Below the pieces are notes generated by a model, which was given only the letters and a program-made list of their open reading frames with translations, had not been told where the DNA came from and did not search any database. 64,000 nucleotides of DNA from Flavobacterium rakeshii (GTDB lineage: Bacteria; Bacteroidota; Bacteroidia; Flavobacteriales; Flavobacteriaceae): NCBI RefSeq assembly GCF_009741375.1, contig NZ_WOWP01000001.1, forward strand, positions 124,001 to 188,000, given 5' to 3'. Positions 9,668 to 20,023 of this stretch are shown here, one piece after another; positions within the stretch are counted from its first letter, which is position 1; each line of letters opens with the position of its first letter. The translations under genes and the position numbers were made by a program.

Positions 9668-10474
9668 TTATTTAGAAAATTTTTGTAATTCGGTTTCAAT
9701 AGTGGCAAACATTTCGTCTACCTCTTTTTTGTATTTGGTTTCACCATTAAATTTAACCAGCGCTTTGTAATTAGATATAGCATCTTCTAAACGCTCTTGT
9801 TTCTTACTGGCAATACTGTTCATAGCAAGCCTGTATGAAGAATCAAATTTATAGTAAAGTGCATCCTCTTTTAATTTTGTACCCGGAAAATCAATCAAAA
9901 AGTTATCAAAGGTTTTGATTGCTGCCGCATAATCACCAAAAAAGTCTGCCGTTAAATGATATTGCTTAGCAATCTCAAAAGCTTTTTTCTCTAACTTTTC
10001 CCTTAACTCTTTTGCTAACTGGTTAGCTTCGTCCATATACTGGGAATCAGGATAAGTATCAATAAAACTTTGTAAAGCAGAAACGGCAACATAAGTATCG
10101 GCCTGGTCTTTAGAATAAACCGGCGATAGCATATATCGGCTTTTTGCTGCTAAAAACGCAGCTTCTTCTTTCACATCACTTTTTGGATATGTACTTACAA
10201 AACTACCAAATTCGTAAGCTGCATTATAGTATTGCTTTTTAATATACATTGACTTAGCATAAACATAAAACAGCTTTTGTGCAGATGGCTTTCCTTTCAA
10301 AACAGGTTTAAGTTTTTCTGCCAGTGTTATCACCTTGTTGTATTTTCCTTCTTCATATAATTTTACCGCAACATCATACTGATACTTAACGTCATCAGAT
10401 TTAAGTGCTTTTTGGTATTCATTACATGAGGAAAAAAGTACCGCAAGTAATAGTAAATAAAAGTATTTGCTCAT
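9668..10474 (-). CDS. bamD: Outer-membrane protein assembly factor BamD
   Basis: 268 aa lipoprotein. The signal LLLLAVLFSSC ends at Cys17, followed by NEY with no acidic surface-export signal, so it should face the periplasm. Several TPR-like helical repeats fill the rest (for example YEEGKYNKVITLAEKL). BamD is the periplasmic lipoprotein that works with BamA in inserting beta-barrels into the outer membrane. First gene of the operon that continues through recN. Confidence 0.88.
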   Translation of the reverse strand: MSKYFYLLLLAVLFSSCNEYQKALKSDDVKYQYDVAVKLYEEGKYNKVITLAEKLKPVLKGKPSAQKLFYVYAKSMYIKKQYYNAAYEFGSFVSTYPKSDVKEEAAFLAAKSRYMLSPVYSKDQADTYVAVSALQSFIDTYPDSQYMDEANQLAKELREKLEKKAFEIAKQYHLTADFFGDYAAAIKTFDNFLIDFPGTKLKEDALYYKFDSSYRLAMNSIASKKQERLEDAISNYKALVKFNGETKYKKEVDEMFATIETELQKFSK

Positions 10475-10522
10475 ATTTTTTTGTTTACGCCGATGCCCGG
10501 CCGCAGTTTTCTAAAGCAACTG

Positions 10523-10551
10523 CAAATTTAGTTAATAATTATAGAATACAA
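10523..10551 (-). promoter_or_regulatory. Promoter of the bamD-rpoZ-coaBC-DUF4835-recN operon
   Basis: Minus-strand TTG (10551-10549), an 18-base spacer and TAAATTTG (10530-10523). Transcription would begin a few bases downstream, leaving a leader of about 40 nt before the bamD ATG that contains a GC-rich patch (CGATGCCCGGCCG). Confidence 0.7.
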
Positions 10552-10580
10552 AATCTTTTTTTACAATGCTTAAACCCCAT

Positions 10581-10604
10581 AAAAAAAGATGCCCACAGGC
10601 ATCT
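10581..10604 (-). terminator. Terminator after ferritin
   Basis: Stem AGATGCC / GGCATCT with loop CACA (10587-10604), then seven T on the minus strand. It ends the DUF6913-dapA-ferritin unit before the bamD promoter. Confidence 0.85.
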
Positions 10605-10627
10605 CTTTAAACTATAATTATGATGTT

Positions 10628-11140
10628 TTATTGTACAATATTGTGGCCTGAGGAAGAAAAAACCTTCATATCGTTATCAAAAAGATACAGTCCTCCTTTA
10701 TCGTTACCTATTAAATCTATTTTATCCAGTATCGCTTTTGCAGTCGCTTCCTCCTCTATTTGTTCGGAAACATACCATTGCAGGAAGTTATGTGTAGCAT
10801 AATCTTTTCCGGTTAGTGCAATATCTACAAGCTTATTAATACTGGCCGAAACCTTTACCTCGTGGTTATACAACTGGGTAAACAGTGTTTTAAACGAGGT
10901 GTAATCAAGCTTAGGTTCATCTAGCGATGATATAATCGCATGTCCTCCCCTTTGGTTTACATATTTTACAAGCTTAAGCATGTGTGCCCTTTCTTCGTCA
11001 GACTGCTTAAACATAAACGTGGCTATACCTTCAAACCCTTTCACTTCCGCCCACGATGCCATGGCCAGGTAAATTTGGGAAGATTCTGCCTCAACTTTTA
11101 TCTGCTCATTAAGTGCAGACTGCATTGCATCAGATAACAT
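10628..11140 (-). CDS. ftnA: Ferritin (non-haem, bacterial FtnA type)
   Basis: 170 aa four-helix ferritin that oxidises Fe(II) and stores Fe(III) in a 24-mer cage. The ferroxidase centre residues are all present: Glu17, Tyr24, Glu50, His53, Glu94, Glu126 and Gln127, with Glu129/Glu130 as in E. coli FtnA. No haem-ligand Met typical of bacterioferritin is evident. It follows dapA by 32 bp on the same strand and precedes a strong terminator, so it may be co-transcribed with dapA. Confidence 0.95.
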   Translation of the reverse strand: MLSDAMQSALNEQIKVEAESSQIYLAMASWAEVKGFEGIATFMFKQSDEERAHMLKLVKYVNQRGGHAIISSLDEPKLDYTSFKTLFTQLYNHEVKVSASINKLVDIALTGKDYATHNFLQWYVSEQIEEEATAKAILDKIDLIGNDKGGLYLFDNDMKVFSSSGHNIVQ

Positions 11141-11172
11141 GGCTCTTTGTTTTAATGGTTTACACCACTAAT

Positions 11173-12051
11173 TTAACGAATTTTCTCAACAAAAGCGTTA
11201 AGCCTTCCTGCTAAATCTTCGTTAACGTTTACAAGCGGAAGCCTTACAACATCTTCACAAAGTCCTAATGCTTTAAATATGTGTTTTATACCTGCCGGGT
11301 TACCCTGCTCAAAAATCATATCGATAGAATCGGCAAGAAGATAGTGTAGCTCATAAGCCTCATCTGCTTTTTTCTCCAGTCCAAGCTGAACCATTTTAGA
11401 GAATTGTTTAGGGAAACCTTCACCTATTACAGATATTACCCCTGCACCACCTGCAAGAACCATAGGCAGTGTAATCATATCGTCACCCGATATTACAAGG
11501 AAACCTTTTGGCGCCCCCTGAATAAGTCGCATTGCCTGCACTATGTCACCAGCTGCCTCTTTAATAGCAACAATATTTTCAAAATCGTTAGCAAGACGTA
11601 TTACCGTTGCAGGAAGCATGTTGCTTGCTGTTCTTCCCGGTACATTATATAGTATTACAGGTATAGGAGAAGCTTCTGCCACTGCTTTAAAGTGCTGATA
11701 TATTCCTTCCTGAGTTGGTTTATTGTAATATGGTGAAACCGATAGTATTGCTGTAAAAGCACTTAGGTCACGGTTCTTTAACTCTTCAGTAACTTCGTGT
11801 GTATTGTTCCCACCCACACCAAGCACTAAAGGCAACCTACCTGCATTAGCCTCTATAACAGTCTTTATAACAAGCTCCTTTTCATCCTTGTTTAAAGTAG
11901 CTGATTCGGCCGTAGTACCAAGAACAACAAGGTAGTTTATACCGTTCTCCACCTGGTAGTTTACGATTTTCGTAAGCGCATCGGTATCAACTGAAAAATC
12001 TTTTTTAAATGGGGTTACAAGTGCAACACCCGTACCTGTTAATGACTGCAT
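11173..12051 (-). CDS. dapA: 4-hydroxy-tetrahydrodipicolinate synthase
   Basis: 292 aa, full length. DapA condenses pyruvate with aspartate semialdehyde, the first committed step to lysine and meso-diaminopimelate for peptidoglycan. Visible active-site residues are Thr46-Thr47 in GTTAES, Tyr135 and Arg140 in YNVPGRT, and the Schiff-base Lys164 in VAIKEA. Follows the DUF6913 gene by 3 bp. Confidence 0.96.
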   Translation of the reverse strand: MQSLTGTGVALVTPFKKDFSVDTDALTKIVNYQVENGINYLVVLGTTAESATLNKDEKELVIKTVIEANAGRLPLVLGVGGNNTHEVTEELKNRDLSAFTAILSVSPYYNKPTQEGIYQHFKAVAEASPIPVILYNVPGRTASNMLPATVIRLANDFENIVAIKEAAGDIVQAMRLIQGAPKGFLVISGDDMITLPMVLAGGAGVISVIGEGFPKQFSKMVQLGLEKKADEAYELHYLLADSIDMIFEQGNPAGIKHIFKALGLCEDVVRLPLVNVNEDLAGRLNAFVEKIR

Positions 12052-12054
12052 AGT

Positions 12055-12579
12055 TTATATTATGTTTAGTATTTTCAAATATTTAAAAAGTTCGGCCATA
12101 TACTCTTTATACTTTGCAGGCTCTACTGCAATAGTAAAATCGTTAAGCCTTGAGTCGGCACTTGCCAACCCTACTTTAAATTTTGCCTGAGACTCAAGTG
12201 TAGCAAGCATCAGTAATGGGTTATCTGCATTATAGTAGCTTATAAGCAAATCAAACGGAGCAGTTACGAAAGAGGCGACAGGTTCTTTTACAAAGTTCCC
12301 TCCTGCCGAAACAAACTTTCGGGAATACGCCCTGTATTCCATTTGCGCTTCATTTTTTGGAGATACTCCCTTACTATAAACAAGCAGGCTTATGTTTTCT
12401 TCTTTTATACCATATTTGGTAATTTCGGATAAAGCATTCTTTTTACCCATAAACAGAGCCTCATCCATTAATAATCCTACTTTAACTACCTTTTGAGGCA
12501 TACCTGTAGGTTTATATTGAGCTAAACATTTCTTAATGTTTTTTTTCAGCCCAAGGCCCTTAATAAACTTTAAAAACAT
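12055..12579 (-). CDS. DUF6913 family protein
   Basis: 174 aa from the ATG at 12579. An in-frame ATG at 12603 would add eight residues (MHSTSKGT), but the -7 box at 12601-12608 overlaps it, so a transcript from that promoter cannot carry it; I therefore choose 12579. The protein is basic at the N-terminus (FLKFIKGLGLKKNIKK) and has no signal peptide or obvious catalytic motif. It matches a flavobacterial family of unknown function found directly upstream of dapA. Confidence 0.78.
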   Translation of the reverse strand: MFLKFIKGLGLKKNIKKCLAQYKPTGMPQKVVKVGLLMDEALFMGKKNALSEITKYGIKEENISLLVYSKGVSPKNEAQMEYRAYSRKFVSAGGNFVKEPVASFVTAPFDLLISYYNADNPLLMLATLESQAKFKVGLASADSRLNDFTIAVEPAKYKEYMAELFKYLKILNII

Positions 12580-12600
12580 AGTACCTTTACTTGTTGAGTG

Positions 12601-12608
12601 CAAAATTA
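12601..12608 (-). promoter_or_regulatory. -7 promoter box for DUF6913-dapA-ferritin
   Basis: TAATTTTG on the minus strand (TAnnTTTG). Transcription starting about 7 bases downstream would leave a leader of about 15 nt before the ATG at 12579. No good TTG was seen at the -33 distance. Confidence 0.5.
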
Positions 12609-12629
12609 ATTTAAATAACTATCAGTACA

Positions 12630-13409
12630 ATGGCATTCCATAAAAAGTATAACACACCTGCAGGCTGGTTTGTTTTATTTTTAACTTTCTCTTCATTACT
12701 GTCATGCAGCAGCAGTAAACTGTATAATAGTAAGATTGAAGGCAAAAAAATAAGCATCACTTCCGACTATAAAGACGACTCTAAAATCGAGACTTTTATA
12801 GCGCCCTATCGCAACCATATAAACAAGGATCTGGACAGCATTTTAGCCTACTGCCCTGAAACCTTAGACAAGAGCCAGGGCAAATGGCAAACCACAATAG
12901 GTAACCTGCTGGCCGATGTTACTTTTGAAAAAGCCGATAAACTGTTACAGCAACGCGAAAATAAGCATTTAGACGTTTGCCTGCTTAATCATGGCGGAAT
13001 TCGTGCGATAATTCCGAAAGGAGATGTTACAACCCGTACCGCTTATGAGATTATGCCTTTTGAAAACAGCCTTATCATTGCCGCCCTTAAAGGTACAGAA
13101 ATAAAGGAAATAGCACAGTATTTAATTGCCGGTAAAAAACCGCATCCGCTTAGTGGAATGCAAATTTATATTGACAGTAATAACAACATAAAAAACATTA
13201 CTGTTAAAGGCAAACCTGTAGTTGACAGCCAAACGTATTATGTAGCTACATCTGACTACCTGTATAATGGTGGAGACAACATGAATTTCTTTAAGAAATC
13301 AACCGCTACATACGACATGGACTATAAGCTGAGAAACCTGCTTATAGATTATTTTAAGGAAACAGATACACTACCCGTTATTACAACACAACGCATAATT
13401 ACCGAATAG
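12630..13409 (+). CDS. 5'-nucleotidase C-terminal domain lipoprotein
   Basis: 259 aa lipoprotein with signal ending SSLLSC (Cys26). The body matches the C-terminal, substrate-specificity domain of UshA-type 5'-nucleotidases: LNHGGIRAIIPKGDVTTRTAYEIMPFEN is the family block (about 126-153), followed by YLYNGGDNMNFF near the C-terminus. It lacks the metal-binding phosphoesterase domain, which is encoded by the next gene 2 bp downstream. The two probably form one hydrolase acting on nucleotides or related phosphate esters in the periplasm; the complex is an inference. No acidic surface signal follows the Cys (SSSK). Confidence 0.88.
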   Translation: MAFHKKYNTPAGWFVLFLTFSSLLSCSSSKLYNSKIEGKKISITSDYKDDSKIETFIAPYRNHINKDLDSILAYCPETLDKSQGKWQTTIGNLLADVTFEKADKLLQQRENKHLDVCLLNHGGIRAIIPKGDVTTRTAYEIMPFENSLIIAALKGTEIKEIAQYLIAGKKPHPLSGMQIYIDSNNNIKNITVKGKPVVDSQTYYVATSDYLYNGGDNMNFFKKSTATYDMDYKLRNLLIDYFKETDTLPVITTQRIITE

Positions 13410-13411
13410 TC

Positions 13412-14320
13412 ATGAAAAGGAGAGATTTTATACATAAAACCGCAGCCGGATCGGCATTAGTGTTAGGCGGACTTTCCCTTAGCAGTTTTACTACTGCACC
13501 TGCCAAAAAAATTACCATACTGCACACTAACGATGTGCACAGCCATATTGACCCCTTCCCTGCCGATGACCCAAGAAACCCCAACATAGGTGGCGTAGCT
13601 CGAAGGGCTACCTTAATAGAAAGTATAAGGCAGGAAAACGAAAATGTACTGTTACTGGATGCCGGTGATATTTTTCAGGGTACGCCTTATTTCAACTACT
13701 ATGGCGGCGAACTGGAATTTAAACTGATGAGCATGCTTAAGTATGATCTTGCCACGTTAGGCAATCATGATTTTGACAACGGTATTGACGGATTTTACGC
13801 TCAGCTGCCACATGCACAGTTTGATTTTGTATCTGCCAACTACGATTTTAAAAACACCCTACTGGACGGTATCGTAAAACCGTATAAAGTTTTTGTAAAA
13901 AACGGTATTAAAATTGGCGTTTTCGGGCTTGGTATTGAACTTGCCGGACTGGTAGACCAACGCCTGTACAAGGAAACCGTATACAACGACCCTATTGAAG
14001 TTGCTAAAGATATTACCAAAACACTTAAACAGGACGAAAAATGCGACCTTATAATTTGCCTTTCCCACATTGGGTTTGCCTACAGAAACAACCCTGAAAA
14101 GGTATGTGATATTACACTAGCACAAAAAACAAGACATATAGACCTGATTATTGGCGGACATACGCATACTTTTTTAAGCAAACCTCATATTGAGAAAAAC
14201 CTTGACGGTGAAGAAGTGGTTATCAATCAGGTAGGGTGTTACGGACTAAACCTTGGGCAAATTGATTTTTATTTCGAAAATGGTTCTAAAACCTTTAACG
14301 GAAGAACAATAGTAGTGTAA
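13412..14320 (+). CDS. 5'-nucleotidase metallophosphoesterase domain protein, Tat-type signal
   Basis: 302 aa. The N-terminus MKRRDFIHKTAAGSALVLGG has a twin-arginine motif (RRDF), suggesting folded export with bound metal. The rest is the calcineurin-like catalytic domain of UshA/5'-nucleotidases: ILHTNDVHSH (about 34-43), DAGDIFQGTP, TLGNHDFDNG and GGHTHTF supply the dimetal ligands. It ends where the specificity domain would start; that domain is the preceding gene. Start chosen at the ATG 2 bp after the upstream stop. Confidence 0.9.
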   Translation: MKRRDFIHKTAAGSALVLGGLSLSSFTTAPAKKITILHTNDVHSHIDPFPADDPRNPNIGGVARRATLIESIRQENENVLLLDAGDIFQGTPYFNYYGGELEFKLMSMLKYDLATLGNHDFDNGIDGFYAQLPHAQFDFVSANYDFKNTLLDGIVKPYKVFVKNGIKIGVFGLGIELAGLVDQRLYKETVYNDPIEVAKDITKTLKQDEKCDLIICLSHIGFAYRNNPEKVCDITLAQKTRHIDLIIGGHTHTFLSKPHIEKNLDGEEVVINQVGCYGLNLGQIDFYFENGSKTFNGRTIVV

Positions 14321-14328
14321 GCATTTAG

Positions 14329-14336
14329 TATATTTG
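14329..14336 (+). promoter_or_regulatory. -7 promoter box before the 154-aa lipoprotein
   Basis: TATATTTG (TAnnTTTG) 19 bp before the ATG at 14356. No convincing -33 TTG at the right spacing. Confidence 0.4.
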
Positions 14337-14355
14337 CTGTAAACCACTCCTACTT

Positions 14356-14820
14356 ATGAAAAACCTTATGGCTATTGCAGCAGCCACATTGCTGATTGCG
14401 TCTTGTAACGAAAAAGATAACAAAACAGAAACTGTTACATCTAAAGATATTACTAAGCTAAAAAAGCAACTCAATTTTAAACCCGCACAGCCCGATTCGG
14501 TTCAGTATAAGCTAACCATTAACAACAATTCCTTTGGTACGGTACCCGGTCCTTCTGATTATTATCTTGAAGCTGTGCTTTACTACAACGACAGTATTTT
14601 TAAAAAAATAAAGGAAGAGTATCATAACGCTGATTACAATGATCCCGGCTTTAAAAAGGAGGCTTTTGATTTTAAATGGCTACCCGAAAGCATTAAAAAC
14701 GAACTGAATAGTTCTCCCGAAAATTACAGCGGACACCCTGACCTGTTTTATAACCGCAACAGAAATACCCAGCTTTGGCTGTTAAAGAATAAAGTACTAA
14801 TATTGTCGTATACCAACTAA
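14356..14820 (+). CDS. Small putative lipoprotein of unknown function
   Basis: 154 aa. Signal peptide MKNLMAIAAATLLIASC with lipobox Cys17, followed by NEKDNKTE. The mature part is hydrophilic and rich in Lys, Asn, Asp and Tyr, with no motif I recognise. It sits 35 bp after the nucleotidase and 7 bp before a membrane protein gene, so it probably shares a transcript with the latter. Confidence 0.75.
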   Translation: MKNLMAIAAATLLIASCNEKDNKTETVTSKDITKLKKQLNFKPAQPDSVQYKLTINNNSFGTVPGPSDYYLEAVLYYNDSIFKKIKEEYHNADYNDPGFKKEAFDFKWLPESIKNELNSSPENYSGHPDLFYNRNRNTQLWLLKNKVLILSYTN

Positions 14821-14827
14821 CCATATT

Positions 14828-15328
14828 ATGGAAAAGCAGTATTTTAAGTACAGCACAGGCTATGTAAATATAGACGACAAAAACCTGTACCTAACCAATA
14901 GTGGTAACTGGCAGGAAGCCCGTGATCTTAAAGAAAAGAGCCCAAAAACCAAAAGACAGAACAGCTCACGTATTGCCGGTAACAACCTGTTTTTATTTAT
15001 TGTTTTTGGCGGATTAACATTAGGAGCCTTTTACATGCTGAACAAAGCAAGTGATTTTAATATTCTTGATTTTTCAACTGTTGGTTCAACCGTTAAAAGA
15101 CTTGGGCTTTTAGCCGCAATAGGTTTTGTTATATACAAATACTTCGCCCCCGAACTAGGGAAACGTTACAAAATACCACTATCAAAAATTGAATCTATTG
15201 AGTACTGGGAAAAAGGCGTTAGAATCAACTTTCGCAACGAAACAAACGAGCCCGACAGGGAAAATATAGATGGCGTAGAAATGAAAGGTTTTGACATCTT
15301 AAAACAAAAGTCTTTACTAAAAAGTTAA
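14828..15328 (+). CDS. Membrane protein with two TM segments, unknown function
   Basis: 166 aa. A polar N-terminal part (1-55) is followed by two hydrophobic segments, about 57-75 (NLFLFIVFGGLTLGAFYML) and 90-108 (LGLLAAIGFVIYKYF), then a polar C-terminal part with IPLSKIESIEYWEKGVRINF. That tail resembles PH-like small membrane-associated domains, but I cannot assign a family. Convergent with the next gene, with 2 bp between the stops. Confidence 0.75.
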   Translation: MEKQYFKYSTGYVNIDDKNLYLTNSGNWQEARDLKEKSPKTKRQNSSRIAGNNLFLFIVFGGLTLGAFYMLNKASDFNILDFSTVGSTVKRLGLLAAIGFVIYKYFAPELGKRYKIPLSKIESIEYWEKGVRINFRNETNEPDRENIDGVEMKGFDILKQKSLLKS

Positions 15329-15330
15329 AC

Positions 15331-16020
15331 TCACTGCTTATTAAGTAAACCTATAACCCGTTTCACTTCAGGAATATTTAAATCGTTTTGCTGTAAAACA
15401 TAGCTACCCCTGTAATAGTTAATTTTATCTTTAGCATAACAGCCTTCTACTTCGGCATCATTATCTAAAACCTTAAAAGTTTTAGCATCCGCATCCTTTA
15501 TAAGCCCGAAGCGCATTTCATATACATGGTTTTTATCTTTAGCGTAGCAGTCGTTTAAAATCTTGAAGGTCTTCAAATCCGCTTCATCCTGCACAGAGAA
15601 ATTTGAACCTCCCGTAGTGCCAAAACTATGATAAACATGACCTTTATCTTGATAATAAGCACCAAAACCTCCCCCTGCCAATAGCCTAAATGTGTTCAGG
15701 TCAATAACCGAGTTTAACGGAGTTTGATTTTCATCGCTAAAACAAGTCTGATAATATACATAACCATAATCAGGCGGATCTAACAACCTAAACGACCATA
15801 TACCAATCTCCCCATCCTTATTGACATACAAACCATCGGCTATTTCTTTCCATTTTAATGCCTGATTTATACTATCTGCCTGCATTTTCCTTTCTACCAG
15901 TTCGGGAGAAATCTTATTGACTGTATCGTTATCTACAAGCTGTTGTTCTTCTTTGTACACCCCAGTTGAGTTACACCCAAAAGCAGTAATAAAGGTTAGT
16001 AAAAAGAATGTTTTTTTCAT
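15331..16020 (-). CDS. DKNYY-repeat lipoprotein
   Basis: 229 aa. Lipoprotein signal MKKTFFLLTFITAFGC (Cys16). The C-terminal two thirds carries DKNYY-family repeats: QDKGHVYHSFG, AKDKNHVYEMR and AKDKINYYRG, each followed by a D..TF..L unit (LKTFKIL, AKTFKVL). These repeats are of unknown function and often occur in envelope proteins. Located downstream of ligA but behind a terminator, so probably its own transcript. Confidence 0.78.
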   Translation of the reverse strand: MKKTFFLLTFITAFGCNSTGVYKEEQQLVDNDTVNKISPELVERKMQADSINQALKWKEIADGLYVNKDGEIGIWSFRLLDPPDYGYVYYQTCFSDENQTPLNSVIDLNTFRLLAGGGFGAYYQDKGHVYHSFGTTGGSNFSVQDEADLKTFKILNDCYAKDKNHVYEMRFGLIKDADAKTFKVLDNDAEVEGCYAKDKINYYRGSYVLQQNDLNIPEVKRVIGLLNKQ

Positions 16021-16032
16021 AAAGGTAAGGTT

Positions 16033-16067
16033 AAAAAAAGGCGCTGAATATATAACTCAGCGCCTTT
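16033..16067 (-). terminator. Terminator after ligA
   Basis: Long stem AAAGGCGCTGA / TCAGCGCCTTT (16037-16067) with a 9-nt loop, followed on the minus strand by T residues, immediately after the ligA stop. Confidence 0.88.
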
Positions 16068-16072
16068 CATTT

Positions 16073-18097
<2,025 letters not shown>

Positions 18098-18192
18098 CTA
18101 ATTTAGCCAACTTTTAAATAACGGAAAATGTTTATGTATGCTAATTTGAGAATTAGCAATCAAAAACCATTTCATGACATAATAAAAACAAA

Positions 18193-18212
18193 AAATCGCC
18201 CTAAGGCGATTT
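18193..18212 (-). terminator. Terminator after the DUF6495-type gene
   Basis: Stem AAATCGCC / GGCGATTT with loop TTAG read on the minus strand, followed by T residues. It starts 1 bp past the stop codon. Confidence 0.8.
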
Positions 18213-18213
18213 C

Positions 18214-18681
18214 TTAAAACATATCTTCAAATTGCTTATACAGGTCACCATTGGTTAAAATAGCACCCTGCTTAAGTATATCAAACACCTCTGCGTTTCT
18301 GTCTTCACCAAAAGGTTTTTTACCACGTTTAATTTCTACCTCTTTTGAAAACAGGTTCTCATTAAGCCATTGTAGTCCGCCTTCGGTTAAAAAATCAGCG
18401 TGCGCCACGTGTGAGTGTATTACTATGCTTTCCATTTCCTCTTTACCCAACTTAAATAAAAAAATGTGGTTTTTAGAGTAATGCTCCATATATTCTGTTT
18501 GGGTAAGTACACCTTCCCACACAAGATCTGAAAAAACATCCAGTTCCTGCTCGGCAACTTCGGGCTTTTCTGCTTTTATCTGATCCCACTCAGCCTTGTC
18601 GATTTGCTGAGAAGCCAAAAAGTTTGCAAATTCCTCGTGTAACTCTTCCAGTTGTTCTTTAGTTAACCTGATATATTTCAT
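18214..18681 (-). CDS. DUF6495-type conserved protein
   Basis: 155 aa, acidic and soluble, no signal peptide. Starts MKYIRLTKEQLEELHEEFANF and contains AEQELDVFSDLVWEGVL; it resembles a short flavobacterial family of unknown function (DUF6495 by recollection). No catalytic motif is apparent. It lies between ligA and rplI but is isolated from both by hairpin terminators on either side, implying its own promoter or regulated read-through from the ribosomal protein operon. Confidence 0.75.
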   Translation of the reverse strand: MKYIRLTKEQLEELHEEFANFLASQQIDKAEWDQIKAEKPEVAEQELDVFSDLVWEGVLTQTEYMEHYSKNHIFLFKLGKEEMESIVIHSHVAHADFLTEGGLQWLNENLFSKEVEIKRGKKPFGEDRNAEVFDILKQGAILTNGDLYKQFEDMF

Positions 18682-18700
18682 AGTCCTTTTTTAAGTGTAA

Positions 18701-18730
18701 AAAAAAAGCCTTCCGTTACCGGAAGGCTTT
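18701..18730 (-). terminator. Terminator after rplI
   Basis: Stem AAAGCCTTCCG / CGGAAGGCTTT (18705-18730) with a 4-nt loop, followed by a run of nine T on the minus strand. Ends the rpsF-rpsR-rplI operon. Confidence 0.9.
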
Positions 18731-18747
18731 AGGTATAATTTTAATAA

Positions 18748-19191
18748 TTATTGTACCTCAGCTACGATTTCGTAAGGAAGCTCAACAATTACTTCTCTGT
18801 GTAATCTTACAGATGCAGTGTATTTACCTACACGCTTAACGATACCACTGTTGATGAATTTCTTCTCAATAGCCTGACCGTTTTTCTCTAAAGCTTCAGC
18901 GATATCTGCATTGGTTACAGAACCAAATAGTTTCTCACCACCTGCTTTAGCAGTAATTTTAATCTCAAGAGCTTTAATAGCCTCAGCGATTTTCTTAGCG
19001 TCGTCTACTAATTTTTGCTCTTTAAATGCTCTTTGTTTTAGGTTCTCAGCTAAAACTTTTTTAGCTGTAGGAGTTGCAACAATTGCAAAACCTTGTGGTA
19101 TTAAATAGTTACGACCATATCCTGGCTTAACTGTTACAACATCATCTTTAAAACCTAAGTTTTGTACGTCTTGTTTAAGTATAAGTTCCAT
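18748..19191 (-). CDS. rplI: 50S ribosomal protein L9
   Basis: 147 aa. The N-terminus MELILKQDVQNLGFKDDVVTVKPGYGRNYLIPQGFA is the L9 signature: small N-domain followed by a long helix (about 40-75) and the C-terminal domain. Binds 23S rRNA and helps keep reading frame. Last gene of rpsF-rpsR-rplI, 15 bp after rpsR. Confidence 0.97.
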   Translation of the reverse strand: MELILKQDVQNLGFKDDVVTVKPGYGRNYLIPQGFAIVATPTAKKVLAENLKQRAFKEQKLVDDAKKIAEAIKALEIKITAKAGGEKLFGSVTNADIAEALEKNGQAIEKKFINSGIVKRVGKYTASVRLHREVIVELPYEIVAEVQ

Positions 19192-19206
19192 AATACTGCC
19201 TCTTTT

Positions 19207-19503
19207 TTATTTTAATAAATCAGCCACATATGGCATTAATGCTAAATGACGTGCTCTTTTAACTGCAACAGACACTTTTCTTTGGTATTTTAAAGAAGTA
19301 CCTGTTAAACGGCGAGGAAGAATTTTACCTTGCTCGTTAACGAATTTCAATAAAAAGTCAGGATCTTTATAGTCAATATATTTGATACCTGATTTTTTGA
19401 AACGGCAATACTTTTTAGTCTTGTTCGTCTCTATGTTTAAAGGCGTTAGATATCTGATATCTCCGTCTTTTTTTCCCTTAGCTGACTGTTCTATACTTGA
19501 CAT
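19207..19503 (-). CDS. rpsR: 30S ribosomal protein S18
   Basis: 98 aa with the S18 core [20 protein letters not shown] and the basic ending [20 protein letters not shown]. It carries a Lys-rich N-terminal extension ([17 protein letters not shown]), as in other Bacteroidota. Partner of S6 in the 30S platform. 2 bp after rpsF. Confidence 0.97.
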   Translation of the reverse strand: MSSIEQSAKGKKDGDIRYLTPLNIETNKTKKYCRFKKSGIKYIDYKDPDFLLKFVNEQGKILPRRLTGTSLKYQRKVSVAVKRARHLALMPYVADLLK

Positions 19504-19505
19504 AA

Positions 19506-19847
19506 TTAGTTTGCTTTAGTTTTTAGTTTCTCTCTTCTTCTTTCTGCCCATGAAATAGCGTGCTTGTCTAAAGCTACAGTAAGGAAACGCATGATTCTCT
19601 CGTCACGTCTGTACTCAGTCTCAAGACCGATTAAGATATCTCCTGATGCTTTGAACTCAAGCAGGTGGTAAAAACCACTTTTCTTGTGTTGAATTTCGTA
19701 AGCTAATTTTTTAAGACCCCAGTCTTCTTTTGCTACGATCTCGGCCCCTTTAGAAGTAAGATAATCTTCGAACTTACTTACTGTTTCCTTTACCTGAGTT
19801 TCAGATAAAACGGGATTCAAGATGAAAACAGTTTCATAATGATTCAT
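19506..19847 (-). CDS. rpsF: 30S ribosomal protein S6
   Basis: 113 aa. [21 protein letters not shown] and [19 protein letters not shown] are S6 signatures. Binds 16S rRNA together with S18. First gene of the operon, with a consensus promoter just upstream. Confidence 0.97.
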   Translation of the reverse strand: MNHYETVFILNPVLSETQVKETVSKFEDYLTSKGAEIVAKEDWGLKKLAYEIQHKKSGFYHLLEFKASGDILIGLETEYRRDERIMRFLTVALDKHAISWAERRREKLKTKAN

Positions 19848-19881
19848 AATACAATATATTAGTATGTTATAAAATTGGGTG

Positions 19882-19911
19882 CAAATTTAGTCAATAATAT
19901 TTATCCTGCAA
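19882..19911 (-). promoter_or_regulatory. Promoter of rpsF-rpsR-rplI
   Basis: Minus-strand TTG (19911-19909), exactly 19 bases, then TAAATTTG (19889-19882): a perfect fit to the Bacteroidota consensus. Leader to the rpsF ATG is about 28 nt. Confidence 0.8.
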
Positions 19912-19956
19912 GCGCAAAAATTAGTTTTTTAAAAGTTAAAAAGTAGATTTTTTATC

Positions 19957-19964
19957 TATATTTG
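19957..19964 (+). promoter_or_regulatory. -7 promoter box for the LytTR regulator
   Basis: TATATTTG 59 bp before the start at 20024; the -33 position has GTT in place of TTG. Confidence 0.4.
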
Positions 19965-20023
19965 TATTTATCCAAACTAAAAAACCAAAAAACATTGCTA
20001 AACGTTACAAACCTAATTGAATC

